Assembly (NCBI GenBank): GCA_017464135.1
Contig: JAFUEB010000004.1
Span: forward strand, 143,049 to 207,048
DNA: 64,000 bases
Direction of reading: 5' to 3'
Origin: Candidatus Saccharimonadota bacterium
Lineage (GTDB): Bacteria > Patescibacteriota > Saccharimonadia > Saccharimonadales > Saccharimonadaceae
How positions within the stretch are numbered: the stretch's first letter is position 1; each line of letters opens with the position of its first letter. Positions 50,626 through 61,338 of this stretch are shown piece after piece. A model generated the notes under the pieces. It was not told where the DNA came from and ran no database searches. It was given only the letters and a program-made list of their open reading frames with translations. The position numbers and the translations under genes are program-made.

Positions 50626-52352
50626 TACTTTTCTAGTGCCTTGAAATCAACTTTGGCGAGTTTGGTCTTTGGTAGCTCTGGCAGGAAACGAATCTCGCGT
50701 GGTATCTCGTATTTAGCGAGATACTTTTTGTAGATGTTGGCTAAATCTTTTTTGATGGCGCGCTCGGAAGCTTTATCTTTTGCCACGATAAAGACGACGA
50801 CTTTCTCGCCACGAAGTTTGTCTTCACGACCAACTACGGCGCAGGCCGAAACTAGTTCGCACTTCAGGGTAACGTCTTCAATGTTGGCTGGATAAATGTT
50901 GTAGCCATTCGAAATAATCATGCGCTTTAATCTTGAGCGGAAGTGAATCACACCACGCTCGTCGGCGTAGCCAATATCGCCAGTGCGGAGATATTTCTTG
51001 CCGCCAACCATAATAAAGGCCTTCTCAGTTTCTTTTGGCTTATTTAAGTATTCCTTCATAACAGCGAGGCCACGAACCAGGATTTCGCCGTCATTTCCGA
51101 GTTTGGCTTCTTTCTTGGTTTTTAAATCCATAATAACCACTTCATTATCTGGCAGTGGATAGCCAATTACGTCTGGTTCTTCCGCGACGCTCCTTGGCGA
51201 GAAGATGAAGCCGCCGGAAGCTTCGGTAAGACCATAGCCATTCTCAATAATGGCTTTGGAGCCGTGAGCTTTCAAGAAATCATTAATCTTTTCTTTACTC
51301 GTCATACTAATCATGTCACCACCAGACACGACGAAACGGACGTTCTTTAATTCATTTTTCTTGAATTTAATCTTGGTGAGATATTCAAAGACGGTTGGGA
51401 CGCCGACTAAGATATTGATTTTATACTTTGTGATGTATTTTTTAAGCTTCTTGGCATTGAACTGTGGAATCAAAACGACGCGGGAACCGAAATAAAGTGG
51501 CATGTGAAGACAGCAGCCAAGGCCAAAGGCGTGGAAGTTTGGCAGGAAAGATAGATAAGCATTCTCGGCCTTTAGTAACTCTGGCACTAAGTATTTAGCG
51601 CCAAGCGTCTGCGCGTTGAAGTTGAGGTTTGTAAGAATAGCGCCCTTTGGTTTACCAGTAGAACCGCCGGAGTAGAGAATCACGGCTGGGTCTTTGCTAT
51701 TCACACGAGCGTGTGGATTGCCGATAAATTTGTCGGCACGATTTAGGAACTTGTCCCAAGTGATAATCTTCTGGTCGGTCTTAATATGGTTTTTGCGGCC
51801 TTTTGTGAGTTTATAAATCACGCGGACAGCAAGGTCCATTGAACGGGTGGCCGAAACTACGACGACTTGTTCGAGGTTGGTATTCTTGATAATCGCTTCG
51901 ACTTTTGGATAGGCGATATCGATGCAAAGCATGATTTTGGAATCAGCATCATTCACATATTCTTCGATTTCTTTTTCGGAAGAGAGCGGATGCACCATGT
52001 TCGCAACGGCACCGATTTCGTTAATCGCATAGAACATATAAACCGCTTCTGGGGTATTCGGCATACAAACGGTAATGCGGTCGCCTTTTTTAGCGCCGGC
52101 TTCCTTAAGAGCAGCGGCGACTTTATTAATCTTTTTAATTAATTCTTTGTAAGTGATTTTGATATCGAAATAATCGAGTGCGACATTGTGTGGCCATTTA
52201 CAAGAAGCCTCGTAAACTGCGTCGTACATACCGCCGTCAAAATATTCAATATCTTTTGGTAATTTTTCGATATAGCCATACTTGGCACGTTCGAGCTTCA
52301 TATCGAGGGTGCGAAGAGCATGCTTTATCTTACTATAGACATATTCGAGCAT
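50622..52352 (-). CDS. AMP-forming acyl-CoA synthetase (long-chain fatty acid-CoA ligase-like)
   Basis: The 576-residue protein has the ANL superfamily motifs: YSGGSTGKPKGAIL (P-loop), NGYGLTEASGGF, LRTGDIGYADERG, and the C-terminal catalytic lysine in PKTKLAKVDFKALE. It activates a carboxylic acid, likely a fatty acid, by adenylation and CoA transfer. ATG 52352 follows a -10 box by 7 nt. It is divergent from cdsA, so acyl activation and phospholipid synthesis genes are adjacent. Taking up host fatty acids is an inference that fits an episymbiont. Confidence 0.9.
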   Translation of the reverse strand: MLEYVYSKIKHALRTLDMKLERAKYGYIEKLPKDIEYFDGGMYDAVYEASCKWPHNVALDYFDIKITYKELIKKINKVAAALKEAGAKKGDRITVCMPNTPEAVYMFYAINEIGAVANMVHPLSSEKEIEEYVNDADSKIMLCIDIAYPKVEAIIKNTNLEQVVVVSATRSMDLAVRVIYKLTKGRKNHIKTDQKIITWDKFLNRADKFIGNPHARVNSKDPAVILYSGGSTGKPKGAILTNLNFNAQTLGAKYLVPELLKAENAYLSFLPNFHAFGLGCCLHMPLYFGSRVVLIPQFNAKKLKKYITKYKINILVGVPTVFEYLTKIKFKKNELKNVRFVVSGGDMISMTSKEKINDFLKAHGSKAIIENGYGLTEASGGFIFSPRSVAEEPDVIGYPLPDNEVVIMDLKTKKEAKLGNDGEILVRGLAVMKEYLNKPKETEKAFIMVGGKKYLRTGDIGYADERGVIHFRSRLKRMIISNGYNIYPANIEDVTLKCELVSACAVVGREDKLRGEKVVVFIVAKDKASERAIKKDLANIYKKYLAKYEIPREIRFLPELPKTKLAKVDFKALEKY

Positions 52353-52359
52353 AATATAT

Positions 52360-52368
52360 ATTTTACCA
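52360..52368 (-). promoter_or_regulatory. Extended -10 promoter (leaderless) of the acyl-CoA synthetase gene
   Basis: The minus strand reads ATGG-TAAAAT, ending 7 nt before ATG 52352; the divergent cdsA box is 23 bp away. Confidence 0.65.
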
Positions 52369-52388
52369 TTTTTTAGTGGTATTTGGTG

Positions 52389-52394
52389 TATAAT
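52389..52394 (+). promoter_or_regulatory. -10 promoter (leaderless) of cdsA
   Basis: TATAAT ends 8 nt before ATG 52403. The preceding bases are GTG, so the TG is displaced by one. Confidence 0.65.
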
Positions 52395-52402
52395 GTGGAT
52401 AT

Positions 52403-53086
52403 ATGGACAAGAATTTCAGGGTGAGGGTAATCTGTGGGCTGGGGATGTTCATTGTTGCACTCGTAGCATTATATACTTTTGACAGTATCCCATTTAAAAT
52501 CATCTATGGTTTATTCGCGCTGGTTTCGGCGATTGAATTAATCTCATTCTTCTGGCGCAAAATCAGTTTTTGGCACGTGCTACTCGCGATTATTGAAATT
52601 GTTTTCTTAGTCTGCTCTTCAATTTGGGTCGCCAAAGTCGGTCGTTATCATTTCTGGTATATTATTCTCGGTGTGTGTGGCTACGACATTTTTGCTTATC
52701 TACTTGGCAAGGCCTTTGGCGGTAAGATTTTCAAGAAATCTCGTCCGTTTCCACACATTTCGAAGAACAAAACCTGGGAGGGGACTTTTCTTGGGCTCTT
52801 AATGTCATTTCTCATGTGTCTTACGATGATGCTGATTCGTGGCACCTTTGAATTCGATTGGGTCTATCTGCTTTGTGGCCCGCTCGCGCTAGTAGGTGAT
52901 CTTTATGAAAGCTTCTTGAAGCGTCGTTTTAAGGTCAAAGATTCAAACGAAATCCTAATTAAGAACAAAGTCTTCGAAAAGATTGAAATGGTGATTGGTG
53001 GCACGGAAGGCCACGGCGGTTATCTGGACCGCATTGATTCAACGGCATTTACTACTACTATTTTATTATTGATTTCCATCCTTTAA
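52403..53086 (+). CDS. cdsA: Phosphatidate cytidylyltransferase (CdsA)
   Basis: The 227-residue membrane protein has about six segments and the CdsA signature, split as SFLKRRFKVKD and, 27 residues later, HGGYLDRIDS. Upstream blocks GKAFGG and SKNKTWEGTFLG also fit. It makes CDP-diacylglycerol from phosphatidate and CTP. The spacing inside the signature is longer than the usual form. It converges with pgsA, overlapping by 29 nt. Confidence 0.9.
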   Translation: MDKNFRVRVICGLGMFIVALVALYTFDSIPFKIIYGLFALVSAIELISFFWRKISFWHVLLAIIEIVFLVCSSIWVAKVGRYHFWYIILGVCGYDIFAYLLGKAFGGKIFKKSRPFPHISKNKTWEGTFLGLLMSFLMCLTMMLIRGTFEFDWVYLLCGPLALVGDLYESFLKRRFKVKDSNEILIKNKVFEKIEMVIGGTEGHGGYLDRIDSTAFTTTILLLISIL

Positions 53087-53618
53087 AGAGATATTCTAAA
53101 CCGGAAATCACCGTAAGAACCAGGACGATAATTAGCAATGCGAAATTGATATTGGCAAATATTTCTGAGCCAATAATTTTGTTTAGCAGAATAAGTGACA
53201 GTGTAATCATTTGGACCATGGTTTTGGCTTTGCCGGTTTTTGACGCGGCGAGCGTAATATCTTTTTTTGCCTCCATCATACGAACGCCATCCACCATAAA
53301 ATCGCGCACGATAATAATTGCAAAGAGCCAAATTGGCACGAGATTTTGATAGGTAAGGGCAAGGAAAGTGAGGTTAACTAGCATTTTGTCGGCTAGGGGA
53401 TCGAGAAAGGCGCCGAGGTCAGTCACTTGTTTGTTTTTGCGGGCAAGGTAGCCATCAACAAAATCGGTAACGGATGCCACGATAAAGAATATAAGGGTCA
53501 GAATCTTGGCTGGAAGATTATCGAAAAAGATCAAAACAAAGAGCGGAATGACAAGAATCACCCGAATCAAAGTCAGGATGGTAGGGAAATTGATGATATT
53601 AGTCTTCTTTTTGGTCAT
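53058..53618 (-). CDS. pgsA: CDP-diacylglycerol-glycerol-3-phosphate 3-phosphatidyltransferase
   Basis: The 186-residue protein with about four to five membrane segments carries the CDP-alcohol phosphotransferase motif as DFVDGYLARKNKQ and GAFLDPLADK. It makes phosphatidylglycerol phosphate. Its start overlaps the YqeG gene by 20 nt, so the pair is co-translated, and its end overlaps cdsA on the other strand. Confidence 0.94.
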   Translation of the reverse strand: MTKKKTNIINFPTILTLIRVILVIPLFVLIFFDNLPAKILTLIFFIVASVTDFVDGYLARKNKQVTDLGAFLDPLADKMLVNLTFLALTYQNLVPIWLFAIIIVRDFMVDGVRMMEAKKDITLAASKTGKAKTMVQMITLSLILLNKIIGSEIFANINFALLIIVLVLTVISGLEYLFKGWKSIIK

Positions 53619-54051
53619 TGGGAGTTAAGTTTCTCCTATGGTCAACTTTCCAGGCGCGAATTTTGGCAAATCTGGCAGCGAGGACATCGGTCGAGTACTT
53701 GTCGCCTAGCATCACGGTTTCTTCGGTCGTAAAATGGTATTCATCCATTGCTTCGGTAAGCTTAGTGCTAAATGGTTTGTGGGCCCACCAAACACATGGC
53801 ACACTAATCGGTTCGCAGAATTTTTGCATCATCTTCTTGCGACCATTGTTTGAAATAATTACAACTTTAACGCCGGCTTTATGGCAGCCTTCAATCCATT
53901 TGACCAATTCTTCGGCTGGCTCTTTCTCGGAATGAAGTCTCAGAGTGTTATCAAGATCACAAAGTAAAAGCTTCACGCCCTCACTCACAAGGATATCCGG
54001 TGTTACGTCTTCGAATTTTTCAAACTTTTTGTCTGCTTTCATCGAGTTCAT
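53599..54051 (-). CDS. YqeG-family HAD phosphatase (probable phosphatidylglycerophosphatase)
   Basis: The 150-residue protein has the HAD motifs DLDNTL (motif I), VVIISNNG (motif II), a lysine in AHKPF and MLGDKYSTDV (motif IV). YqeG relatives include yeast Gep4, a phosphatidylglycerophosphate phosphatase. The 20-nt overlap with pgsA strongly suggests that role here, though this is inference. The ATG at 54051 follows a -10 box by 6 nt; ATG 54042 is an alternative. Confidence 0.85.
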   Translation of the reverse strand: MNSMKADKKFEKFEDVTPDILVSEGVKLLLCDLDNTLRLHSEKEPAEELVKWIEGCHKAGVKVVIISNNGRKKMMQKFCEPISVPCVWWAHKPFSTKLTEAMDEYHFTTEETVMLGDKYSTDVLAARFAKIRAWKVDHRRNLTPNDQKED

Positions 54052-54057
54052 GCAATA

Positions 54058-54066
54058 ATTTTAGCA
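54058..54066 (-). promoter_or_regulatory. Extended -10 promoter (leaderless) of the yqeG-pgsA operon
   Basis: The minus strand reads TTGTGC-TAAAAT, ending 6 nt before ATG 54051; 19 bp separate it from the divergent box of the DHH gene. Confidence 0.7.
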
Positions 54067-54079
54067 CAAAAAACCGATA

Positions 54080-54088
54080 TGTTATAAT
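54080..54088 (+). promoter_or_regulatory. Extended -10 promoter (leaderless) of the DHH gene
   Basis: TATGT-TATAAT ends 9 nt before ATG 54098. Confidence 0.72.
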
Positions 54089-54097
54089 ATATATTGT

Positions 54098-55087
54098 ATG
54101 TATCAGAGATTCACGGATTTTATTAAAGATAAAGACCATATTTGCATTATTCAAGCCGAAAACCCGGATGGCGACTCGCTCGGCTCGGCTTTTGCACTCG
54201 ATTATTTATTAACTGGCAAAGAGGTGACTCTGTATTGCCCGGTGGATATTCCAAAGTATTTGCACTATTTTGCAGATTGGTCGAGAGTAACCAATGAATT
54301 TGATTACCGCGCGGATGGTTATATCATTGTTGATACAGCGGCTGAGGTTTTGCTCTCGAAATTACTCGATGATTCGGCGATTAAAAATCGTTTGTATTCA
54401 GCGCCGGTACTCGTGATTGATCATCATGAGACGGAAGATGATTTAATTTTTCCACACGAAAAAATCATTGAAGTAAGGCCGGCTTGTGCGGAATTAATAT
54501 ATGAAATCGCTGTCAAAGAAAAAATGGAGATTAATCTTGAGGCAGCCGAAGCAATCTTCCAAGGAATTTTGTCCGACACGCTTGGTCTCACTAGCTCGTC
54601 AGTCACCGCTAGAACCTTTGAAATCGCCTCTGAGTTAACGAAACTAGGCGCAGTGGTTTCCGACCTAGAAGAACGTCGTCGCGAATTCATGAAGAAGTCG
54701 CCACGCATTCTCGATTACAAAGCTGATTTAATTAAACGCATTGATTATTCATTAGACGGCACTCTAGCGACCGTCCATATCCCTTGGGATGATATTCGCG
54801 AATATTCAGATGAATACAATCCAAATGTTCTAATTTTAGAAGAGCTAAGGCTGGTGGAAGGAGTTAAAGTCGCGGTCGCGATTAAAACTTATCCTGACGG
54901 CAAAGTGACTGGTAAGATTCGTTGTTCGGTCGGTAGTGGTATCGCCGAAAAGGTTGCCGGTTACTTTGGTGGCGGAGGCCATCCATATGCAGCCGGCTTT
55001 AGAACATATGATACAAATTATGAAGAAGTGCTCGCGGATTTAGTTAATATTGTGCCGGGGCTTCTAGAGGAGGCAAACAATGCATAA
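54098..55087 (+). CDS. DHH/DHHA1 phosphoesterase (NrnA-like)
   Basis: The 329-residue protein has the DHH motifs ENPDGDSLGSA, IIVDTA, VIDHHE and the DHHA1 block FGGGGHPYAAGF. NrnA-type enzymes degrade short oligoribonucleotides and 3'-phosphoadenosine 5'-phosphate; a cyclic-dinucleotide phosphodiesterase activity is also possible. It is soluble. It overlaps the hydrolase gene by 8 nt and heads an operon running to cysS. Confidence 0.9.
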   Translation: MYQRFTDFIKDKDHICIIQAENPDGDSLGSAFALDYLLTGKEVTLYCPVDIPKYLHYFADWSRVTNEFDYRADGYIIVDTAAEVLLSKLLDDSAIKNRLYSAPVLVIDHHETEDDLIFPHEKIIEVRPACAELIYEIAVKEKMEINLEAAEAIFQGILSDTLGLTSSSVTARTFEIASELTKLGAVVSDLEERRREFMKKSPRILDYKADLIKRIDYSLDGTLATVHIPWDDIREYSDEYNPNVLILEELRLVEGVKVAVAIKTYPDGKVTGKIRCSVGSGIAEKVAGYFGGGGHPYAAGFRTYDTNYEEVLADLVNIVPGLLEEANNA

Positions 55088-55808
55088 ATTAGAATTATAT
55101 AAGGCGCACGATTTTTCTGCGACCGCGGAGCCAAAAATTACGGTAGTTTTTATTCATGGTATCGCCTCAAATTCGCTAGCCTACGCCCATGCGCTCGAAT
55201 ACCTAGAAGGAGATAAAAAACTAAATGCCAGATACATTGCTTTTGACTTGCTCGGTTCTGGCGAGTCTTTAAAATCCGACCAACTTGAATACACTTACGA
55301 CGAACAACTAGAGGCCTTAAAGCAGTCTTTAAAGAAAGCCAAGATTAATACGCCGATTATTCTAGTCGGTCACTCTATGGGTACCTTCATCTCGGCGCGT
55401 TTTGTTTCAAAAAATCCGGGGGTTATTAAGCGTCTCATCCTCGTTTCACCGCCGGTTTATACCGTGGAAGACTTGAAGAACCCGGCCTTTAAGGCGGCGA
55501 TTAAGGTGTTTGAGGATGCAGTCAGCGTCAAAGATCCAACCGTAGTTAATGAGAAATCTTTCCAGAATTCCATGAAAAACATCGTGATGGATTCAAAGAA
55601 TTACGAAGTCCTAACGAAGATCGATATTCCAACTGATATGATTATTGGACTTCAAGACCAATTTATCGCGAGTTACAATTTGCCAAAATTAAAGAAGATT
55701 AATCCAAATCTAACCGTCATTCCGACCCCAGGTCATCATGGCGTCTCCCACGAAAAATACCACGAAATTGGAAGAATTCTGAAGGAGGAGATAAATGCGG
55801 CTCTATAA
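55080..55808 (+). CDS. Alpha/beta hydrolase
   Basis: The 242-residue protein has VFIHGIASNS (oxyanion loop), the nucleophile elbow GHSMG, and a final histidine in GHHGVSHE. The acid is probably Asp in IGLQDQF. Substrate unknown; esterase or lipase-like. It overlaps both its neighbours (8 nt with the DHH gene, 14 nt with cysS), so it is translationally coupled. AGGAGG lies upstream within the DHH gene. Confidence 0.87.
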   Translation: MHKLELYKAHDFSATAEPKITVVFIHGIASNSLAYAHALEYLEGDKKLNARYIAFDLLGSGESLKSDQLEYTYDEQLEALKQSLKKAKINTPIILVGHSMGTFISARFVSKNPGVIKRLILVSPPVYTVEDLKNPAFKAAIKVFEDAVSVKDPTVVNEKSFQNSMKNIVMDSKNYEVLTKIDIPTDMIIGLQDQFIASYNLPKLKKINPNLTVIPTPGHHGVSHEKYHEIGRILKEEINAAL

Positions 55809-57138
55809 TACAGCATCAAAAGAATTAGAAGATTTTAAACCGATTAATGATGTAGTAAGAATCTACACTTGTGGTCCAACCGTTTACAACTACCAGCACA
55901 TCGGAAATTATGCATCCTACATTTATTGGGATTTGTTAGTGAGGACTTTGAAAGCTAATCACTACAAAGTGAAGCGCGTTCTTAACCTCACGGATGTTGG
56001 GCATCTTACTTCCGATGGCGATGAAGGCGAAGATAAACTCGAAAAAGGTGCCGCCCGCGAAGGGAAGAGCGTTTACGAAATCGCCGATATGTATTCAAAT
56101 GACTTTCTCAAGAATTTCCGCAGTCTGCATTTAACCGAGCCGGATGTAATTGCGAAAGCCACTGACTATATCGATGCCGATATGAAGGCAGTTGACAAAA
56201 TGACAGAAAATGGTTTTACTTATGAAACCGAAGATGGGATTTATTTCGATACCAGTAAGTTTGATGGCTATGCTGACTTCGCGAGACTGGATCTAAAAGG
56301 CCTCCAAGCTGGCGCGAGAGTTGGTTTTAATAACGAGAAGCGCAATGTTTCGGATTTCGCCGTTTGGAAGTTTATCAAGCCGGGCGAGAAGCATGCGATG
56401 CGTTGGGATTATCTTGGTCGTCCAGGTTATCCAGGTTGGCACCTTGAGTGCTCCACGATTATTCACGAAGAACTCGGCGAGCCGATTGATATCCATACCG
56501 GCGGCATCGACCACATTCCGATTCACCATACTAACGAGATTGCACAGTCATTTGCTTTGTCGGGTAAGCCACTTGCGAATGTCTGGCTCCATGCCAATTT
56601 CATTACGATTGACGGCGAAAAAATCTCAAAGTCGCTCGGGAATGTTTATCTTTTATCCGACCTTGCTGAGCGTGGCTTTAAACCACTCGATTACAAGATG
56701 TGGGTACTCCAAGGCCACTATCAAGGCACCCGCAATTTCACTTTCGAGAGTCTCGAGGCCGCTAAGCAAAGAAGACTGAACTGGCGGAATCGCATCGCGC
56801 TTTGCTATCAAAAAGACGTAAAAAGCGACGATGGAATATATGAAAAAGTATTGAATGCCGTGAATGAGAATCTAAACTCCGCCGAAGCCTTTGCGATTGT
56901 CGATTCAGCGACGATTGGTCTAGATGATTGGAAGAAAATCGATGAACTATTTGGATTAGACCTAATTGAAGGTACCAAAAATATTGATGACGACACGCAG
57001 GAACTAATCAAGAAGCGCGACGAGGCCCGTGCGAATAAAGACTGGGCAACTTCGGATGAGATGCGCGACGAGCTCGCGAAGAAAAATATTGCCGTCAAGG
57101 ATACCCCAGACGGCAGCATTTGGCAGTACTTAGCCTAA
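55795..57138 (+). CDS. cysS: Cysteinyl-tRNA synthetase
   Basis: The 447-residue protein has YTCGPTVYNYQHIGNYAS (the HIGH box reads HIGN), zinc ligands in CGPTVYN, HLECST and IHHTNE, and KISKSLGN. It charges tRNA-Cys in the cytoplasm. GGAGG lies 5 nt before ATG 55795 inside the previous gene. The length is near the family norm. It ends one base from the stop of a convergent small membrane protein. Confidence 0.97.
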   Translation: MRLYNTASKELEDFKPINDVVRIYTCGPTVYNYQHIGNYASYIYWDLLVRTLKANHYKVKRVLNLTDVGHLTSDGDEGEDKLEKGAAREGKSVYEIADMYSNDFLKNFRSLHLTEPDVIAKATDYIDADMKAVDKMTENGFTYETEDGIYFDTSKFDGYADFARLDLKGLQAGARVGFNNEKRNVSDFAVWKFIKPGEKHAMRWDYLGRPGYPGWHLECSTIIHEELGEPIDIHTGGIDHIPIHHTNEIAQSFALSGKPLANVWLHANFITIDGEKISKSLGNVYLLSDLAERGFKPLDYKMWVLQGHYQGTRNFTFESLEAAKQRRLNWRNRIALCYQKDVKSDDGIYEKVLNAVNENLNSAEAFAIVDSATIGLDDWKKIDELFGLDLIEGTKNIDDDTQELIKKRDEARANKDWATSDEMRDELAKKNIAVKDTPDGSIWQYLA

Positions 57139-57139
57139 A

Positions 57140-57415
57140 TTATTTCTCACGGAGGAAATCACGTACTTCGTGATAGTAGTAAGCCGTGCCAACCATGAAT
57201 GACACGATGAAAACGCCAAGTGCAGAATAGAAAGCAATATACGAAGACGTTTCTGGTTTAATAAATAACACGATCATAAAACCAAACATCGCAAGAAATG
57301 ACAAAATCGGAATGAAATAGGCGACGAAGAATGCCGTGCGTCCGTATAAAGTTTTATGAAAATCATTAAAGGCTTTACGCATGCCTTGAATATCAAGTTT
57401 ATAAATACTGCTCAT
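57140..57415 (-). CDS. Small two-segment membrane protein
   Basis: The 91-residue protein has two hydrophobic segments (about 27-49 and 57-78) with basic ends. No family is recognised. It has a clear leaderless extended -10 promoter and is therefore probably expressed. It lies between cysS and tgt with no obvious link to either. Confidence 0.65.
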   Translation of the reverse strand: MSSIYKLDIQGMRKAFNDFHKTLYGRTAFFVAYFIPILSFLAMFGFMIVLFIKPETSSYIAFYSALGVFIVSFMVGTAYYYHEVRDFLREK

Positions 57416-57421
57416 GCCTTG

Positions 57422-57430
57422 ATTATAGCA
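57422..57430 (-). promoter_or_regulatory. Extended -10 promoter (leaderless) of the small membrane protein
   Basis: The minus strand reads TATGC-TATAAT, ending 6 nt before ATG 57415. Confidence 0.72.
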
Positions 57431-57438
57431 TAAGTGAA

Positions 57439-59612
<2,174 letters not shown>

Positions 59613-59614
59613 TT

Positions 59615-60181
59615 TTATATTATACCATCTTTTTTGTCTTTTTCAATCTGCTTGCGGTAGCGATCTTCTTCGGAAAAGATACAGCCACAGTACTTTTGCA
59701 TGTATAGTCCAAGCTCGCGGGCTTTAGTTTGGCCTTCGCGGAAACCCACGCGGAAATCGCGATATAAAAACTCAATATCAAGCGCCGCCGCGATACGTTC
59801 TGAGACGGCTTTTAATTCATCATGTTTTTGATACGGCGAGACGAGGAGCGTCGTCGTAAAGGCATCGTAGCCATGTTCTTTGGCGTATTTCGCGGCTTTC
59901 GAAATGCGCTTCACATAGCAATAATTCACACAACGATTCTCGATGTCATTCACCACATTTTTACAGAATTCATCAAGGCCATATTCTTCAACGAAAATCG
60001 CTTCGATATCCACGGATTTGACATATTCTTTCAAACAATCACGACGGGTTTTGTATTCAATATACGGGTGGATATTTGGGTTGTACCAAAAAACTGTCGG
60101 CTCGATGCCTTCCGCGCGTAAAGCGTCAATACAATAAACGCTGCAAGGGGCGCAGCACGTGTGCATTAATACTTTTTTCAT
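59615..60181 (-). CDS. queH: Epoxyqueuosine reductase QueH
   Basis: The 188-residue protein has MHTCCAPCS at the N-terminus, NRCVNYCYVKR, TTLLVSPYQKHDEL, FREGQTKARELGLY and YCGCIFSEEDR, the cysteine-rich QueH pattern for an iron-sulfur cluster. It carries out the last step to queuosine. ATG 60181 was preferred because the -10 box ends 7 nt before it; the upstream ATG 60187 is only 1 nt from the box. Confidence 0.94.
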   Translation of the reverse strand: MKKVLMHTCCAPCSVYCIDALRAEGIEPTVFWYNPNIHPYIEYKTRRDCLKEYVKSVDIEAIFVEEYGLDEFCKNVVNDIENRCVNYCYVKRISKAAKYAKEHGYDAFTTTLLVSPYQKHDELKAVSERIAAALDIEFLYRDFRVGFREGQTKARELGLYMQKYCGCIFSEEDRYRKQIEKDKKDGII

Positions 60182-60188
60182 TAACATT

Positions 60189-60197
60189 ATTATAACA
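60189..60197 (-). promoter_or_regulatory. Extended -10 promoter (leaderless) of the queH-queA-tgt operon
   Basis: The minus strand reads AATGT-TATAAT, ending 7 nt before ATG 60181. The opposed TACAAT of the next gene is 10 bp away. Confidence 0.72.
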
Positions 60198-60201
60198 TTT
60201 A

Positions 60202-60210
60202 TGGTACAAT
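60202..60210 (+). promoter_or_regulatory. Extended -10 promoter of the AI-2E family gene
   Basis: ATGG-TACAAT ends 18 nt before ATG 60229, with AAGGAGG between; the leadered partner of the divergent queH promoter. Confidence 0.65.
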
Positions 60211-60228
60211 TATTCTATAAGGAGGTCT

Positions 60229-61338
60229 ATGTCCAAAGTAGTAGAAACAGATATTAGGACGTTTATTAAATTTTGGCTCGTACCACTTGGTATTATTGGT
60301 GTGATTTTCTTTTTGTACAAAGCGCTCACCGGTTTAATTATCATTGGTATTTCAATTTTCTTGGCGCTAGCCTTAAAGCCACTCGTTCGTAAGGTCAATG
60401 ATTTCTTCAACCGACACTTTGGCACTGAAAAGAAGCACCGCAATATTTCCGCTGTGTTTGCCTATTTAATTGTGATTCTAATTATTGGTGCGATTATCGG
60501 TATCGTGGGGCCGGTCGTGATTAACGAGACTTCGCACTTCTTCGAACAACTACCAAAGACCTTTGAAAACGCCTTTGGCGGCTGGGAGGGAATTAACAAC
60601 TTTGGCCAATCGATTGGTATTGAAAACCTCCAGACGGAAATCACGAATACAATGTCGAATATTTCAAATGGAATCATGGGTGCGATTGGCTCGAACTTCG
60701 TCGCCAGCATTAGTGGCGTGGCAGATGTCGCCATGAAGACGATGCTCGTACTTGTGCTCACGCTCCTATTCCTACTCGAAGGTCCAAGTCTCATGAATGT
60801 ACTTTGGAATAGTGTGAGTGATGGCAGCGAAAACAAGAAACCAATCAATGCCGCGAAGCGCGTGGTGGCACGCATGGCCGACGTAGTTTCAACTTATGTT
60901 TCACATCAAATGATTGTCGCGATGATTGATGGTCTAGCCTGCGGCATCCTCGTGTTCCTACTTTCACTGTTTACGGATGTATCGCCTAGCATCGCCATCC
61001 CAATGGGTATGATTTCGATGATTTTCTACATGATTCCAATGTTCGGGCAGATTATTGGCGCAATTCTAGTGACGCTAGTGTTGTTCTGTTCTAGCCCACT
61101 TGCGGCGGTTATCTTCGTGGTAGTCTACATTATCTACGCACAAGTTGAAAACAATTTCATTGCACCAAAGATTCAGGGCAGTGCCCTCAATCTCCCGGCC
61201 GTAGTCATTCTCTGCGCCATCACGATTGGTATGTACATGTTCGGACTGCTTGGTGCTATCATTGCGATTCCAATTGCCGGTTGTATTAAAGTCTTGGTCG
61301 AAGAATATCCAAATATCAGAGTCGCAGCAAGAGGTTAA
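60229..61338 (+). CDS. AI-2E family transporter (TqsA/YtrI-like permease)
   Basis: The 369-residue protein has about eight membrane segments and the family features: paired N-terminal segments, an extracytoplasmic middle (about 105-170), and a C-terminal bundle with IPMFGQIIGAILV and AQVENNFIAPKIQGSALNL. The family name comes from a proposed AI-2 exporter; many members are sodium or other exporters, so the substrate is open. AAGGAGG precedes the ATG. The next gene begins directly after its stop. Confidence 0.88.
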   Translation: MSKVVETDIRTFIKFWLVPLGIIGVIFFLYKALTGLIIIGISIFLALALKPLVRKVNDFFNRHFGTEKKHRNISAVFAYLIVILIIGAIIGIVGPVVINETSHFFEQLPKTFENAFGGWEGINNFGQSIGIENLQTEITNTMSNISNGIMGAIGSNFVASISGVADVAMKTMLVLVLTLLFLLEGPSLMNVLWNSVSDGSENKKPINAAKRVVARMADVVSTYVSHQMIVAMIDGLACGILVFLLSLFTDVSPSIAIPMGMISMIFYMIPMFGQIIGAILVTLVLFCSSPLAAVIFVVVYIIYAQVENNFIAPKIQGSALNLPAVVILCAITIGMYMFGLLGAIIAIPIAGCIKVLVEEYPNIRVAARG

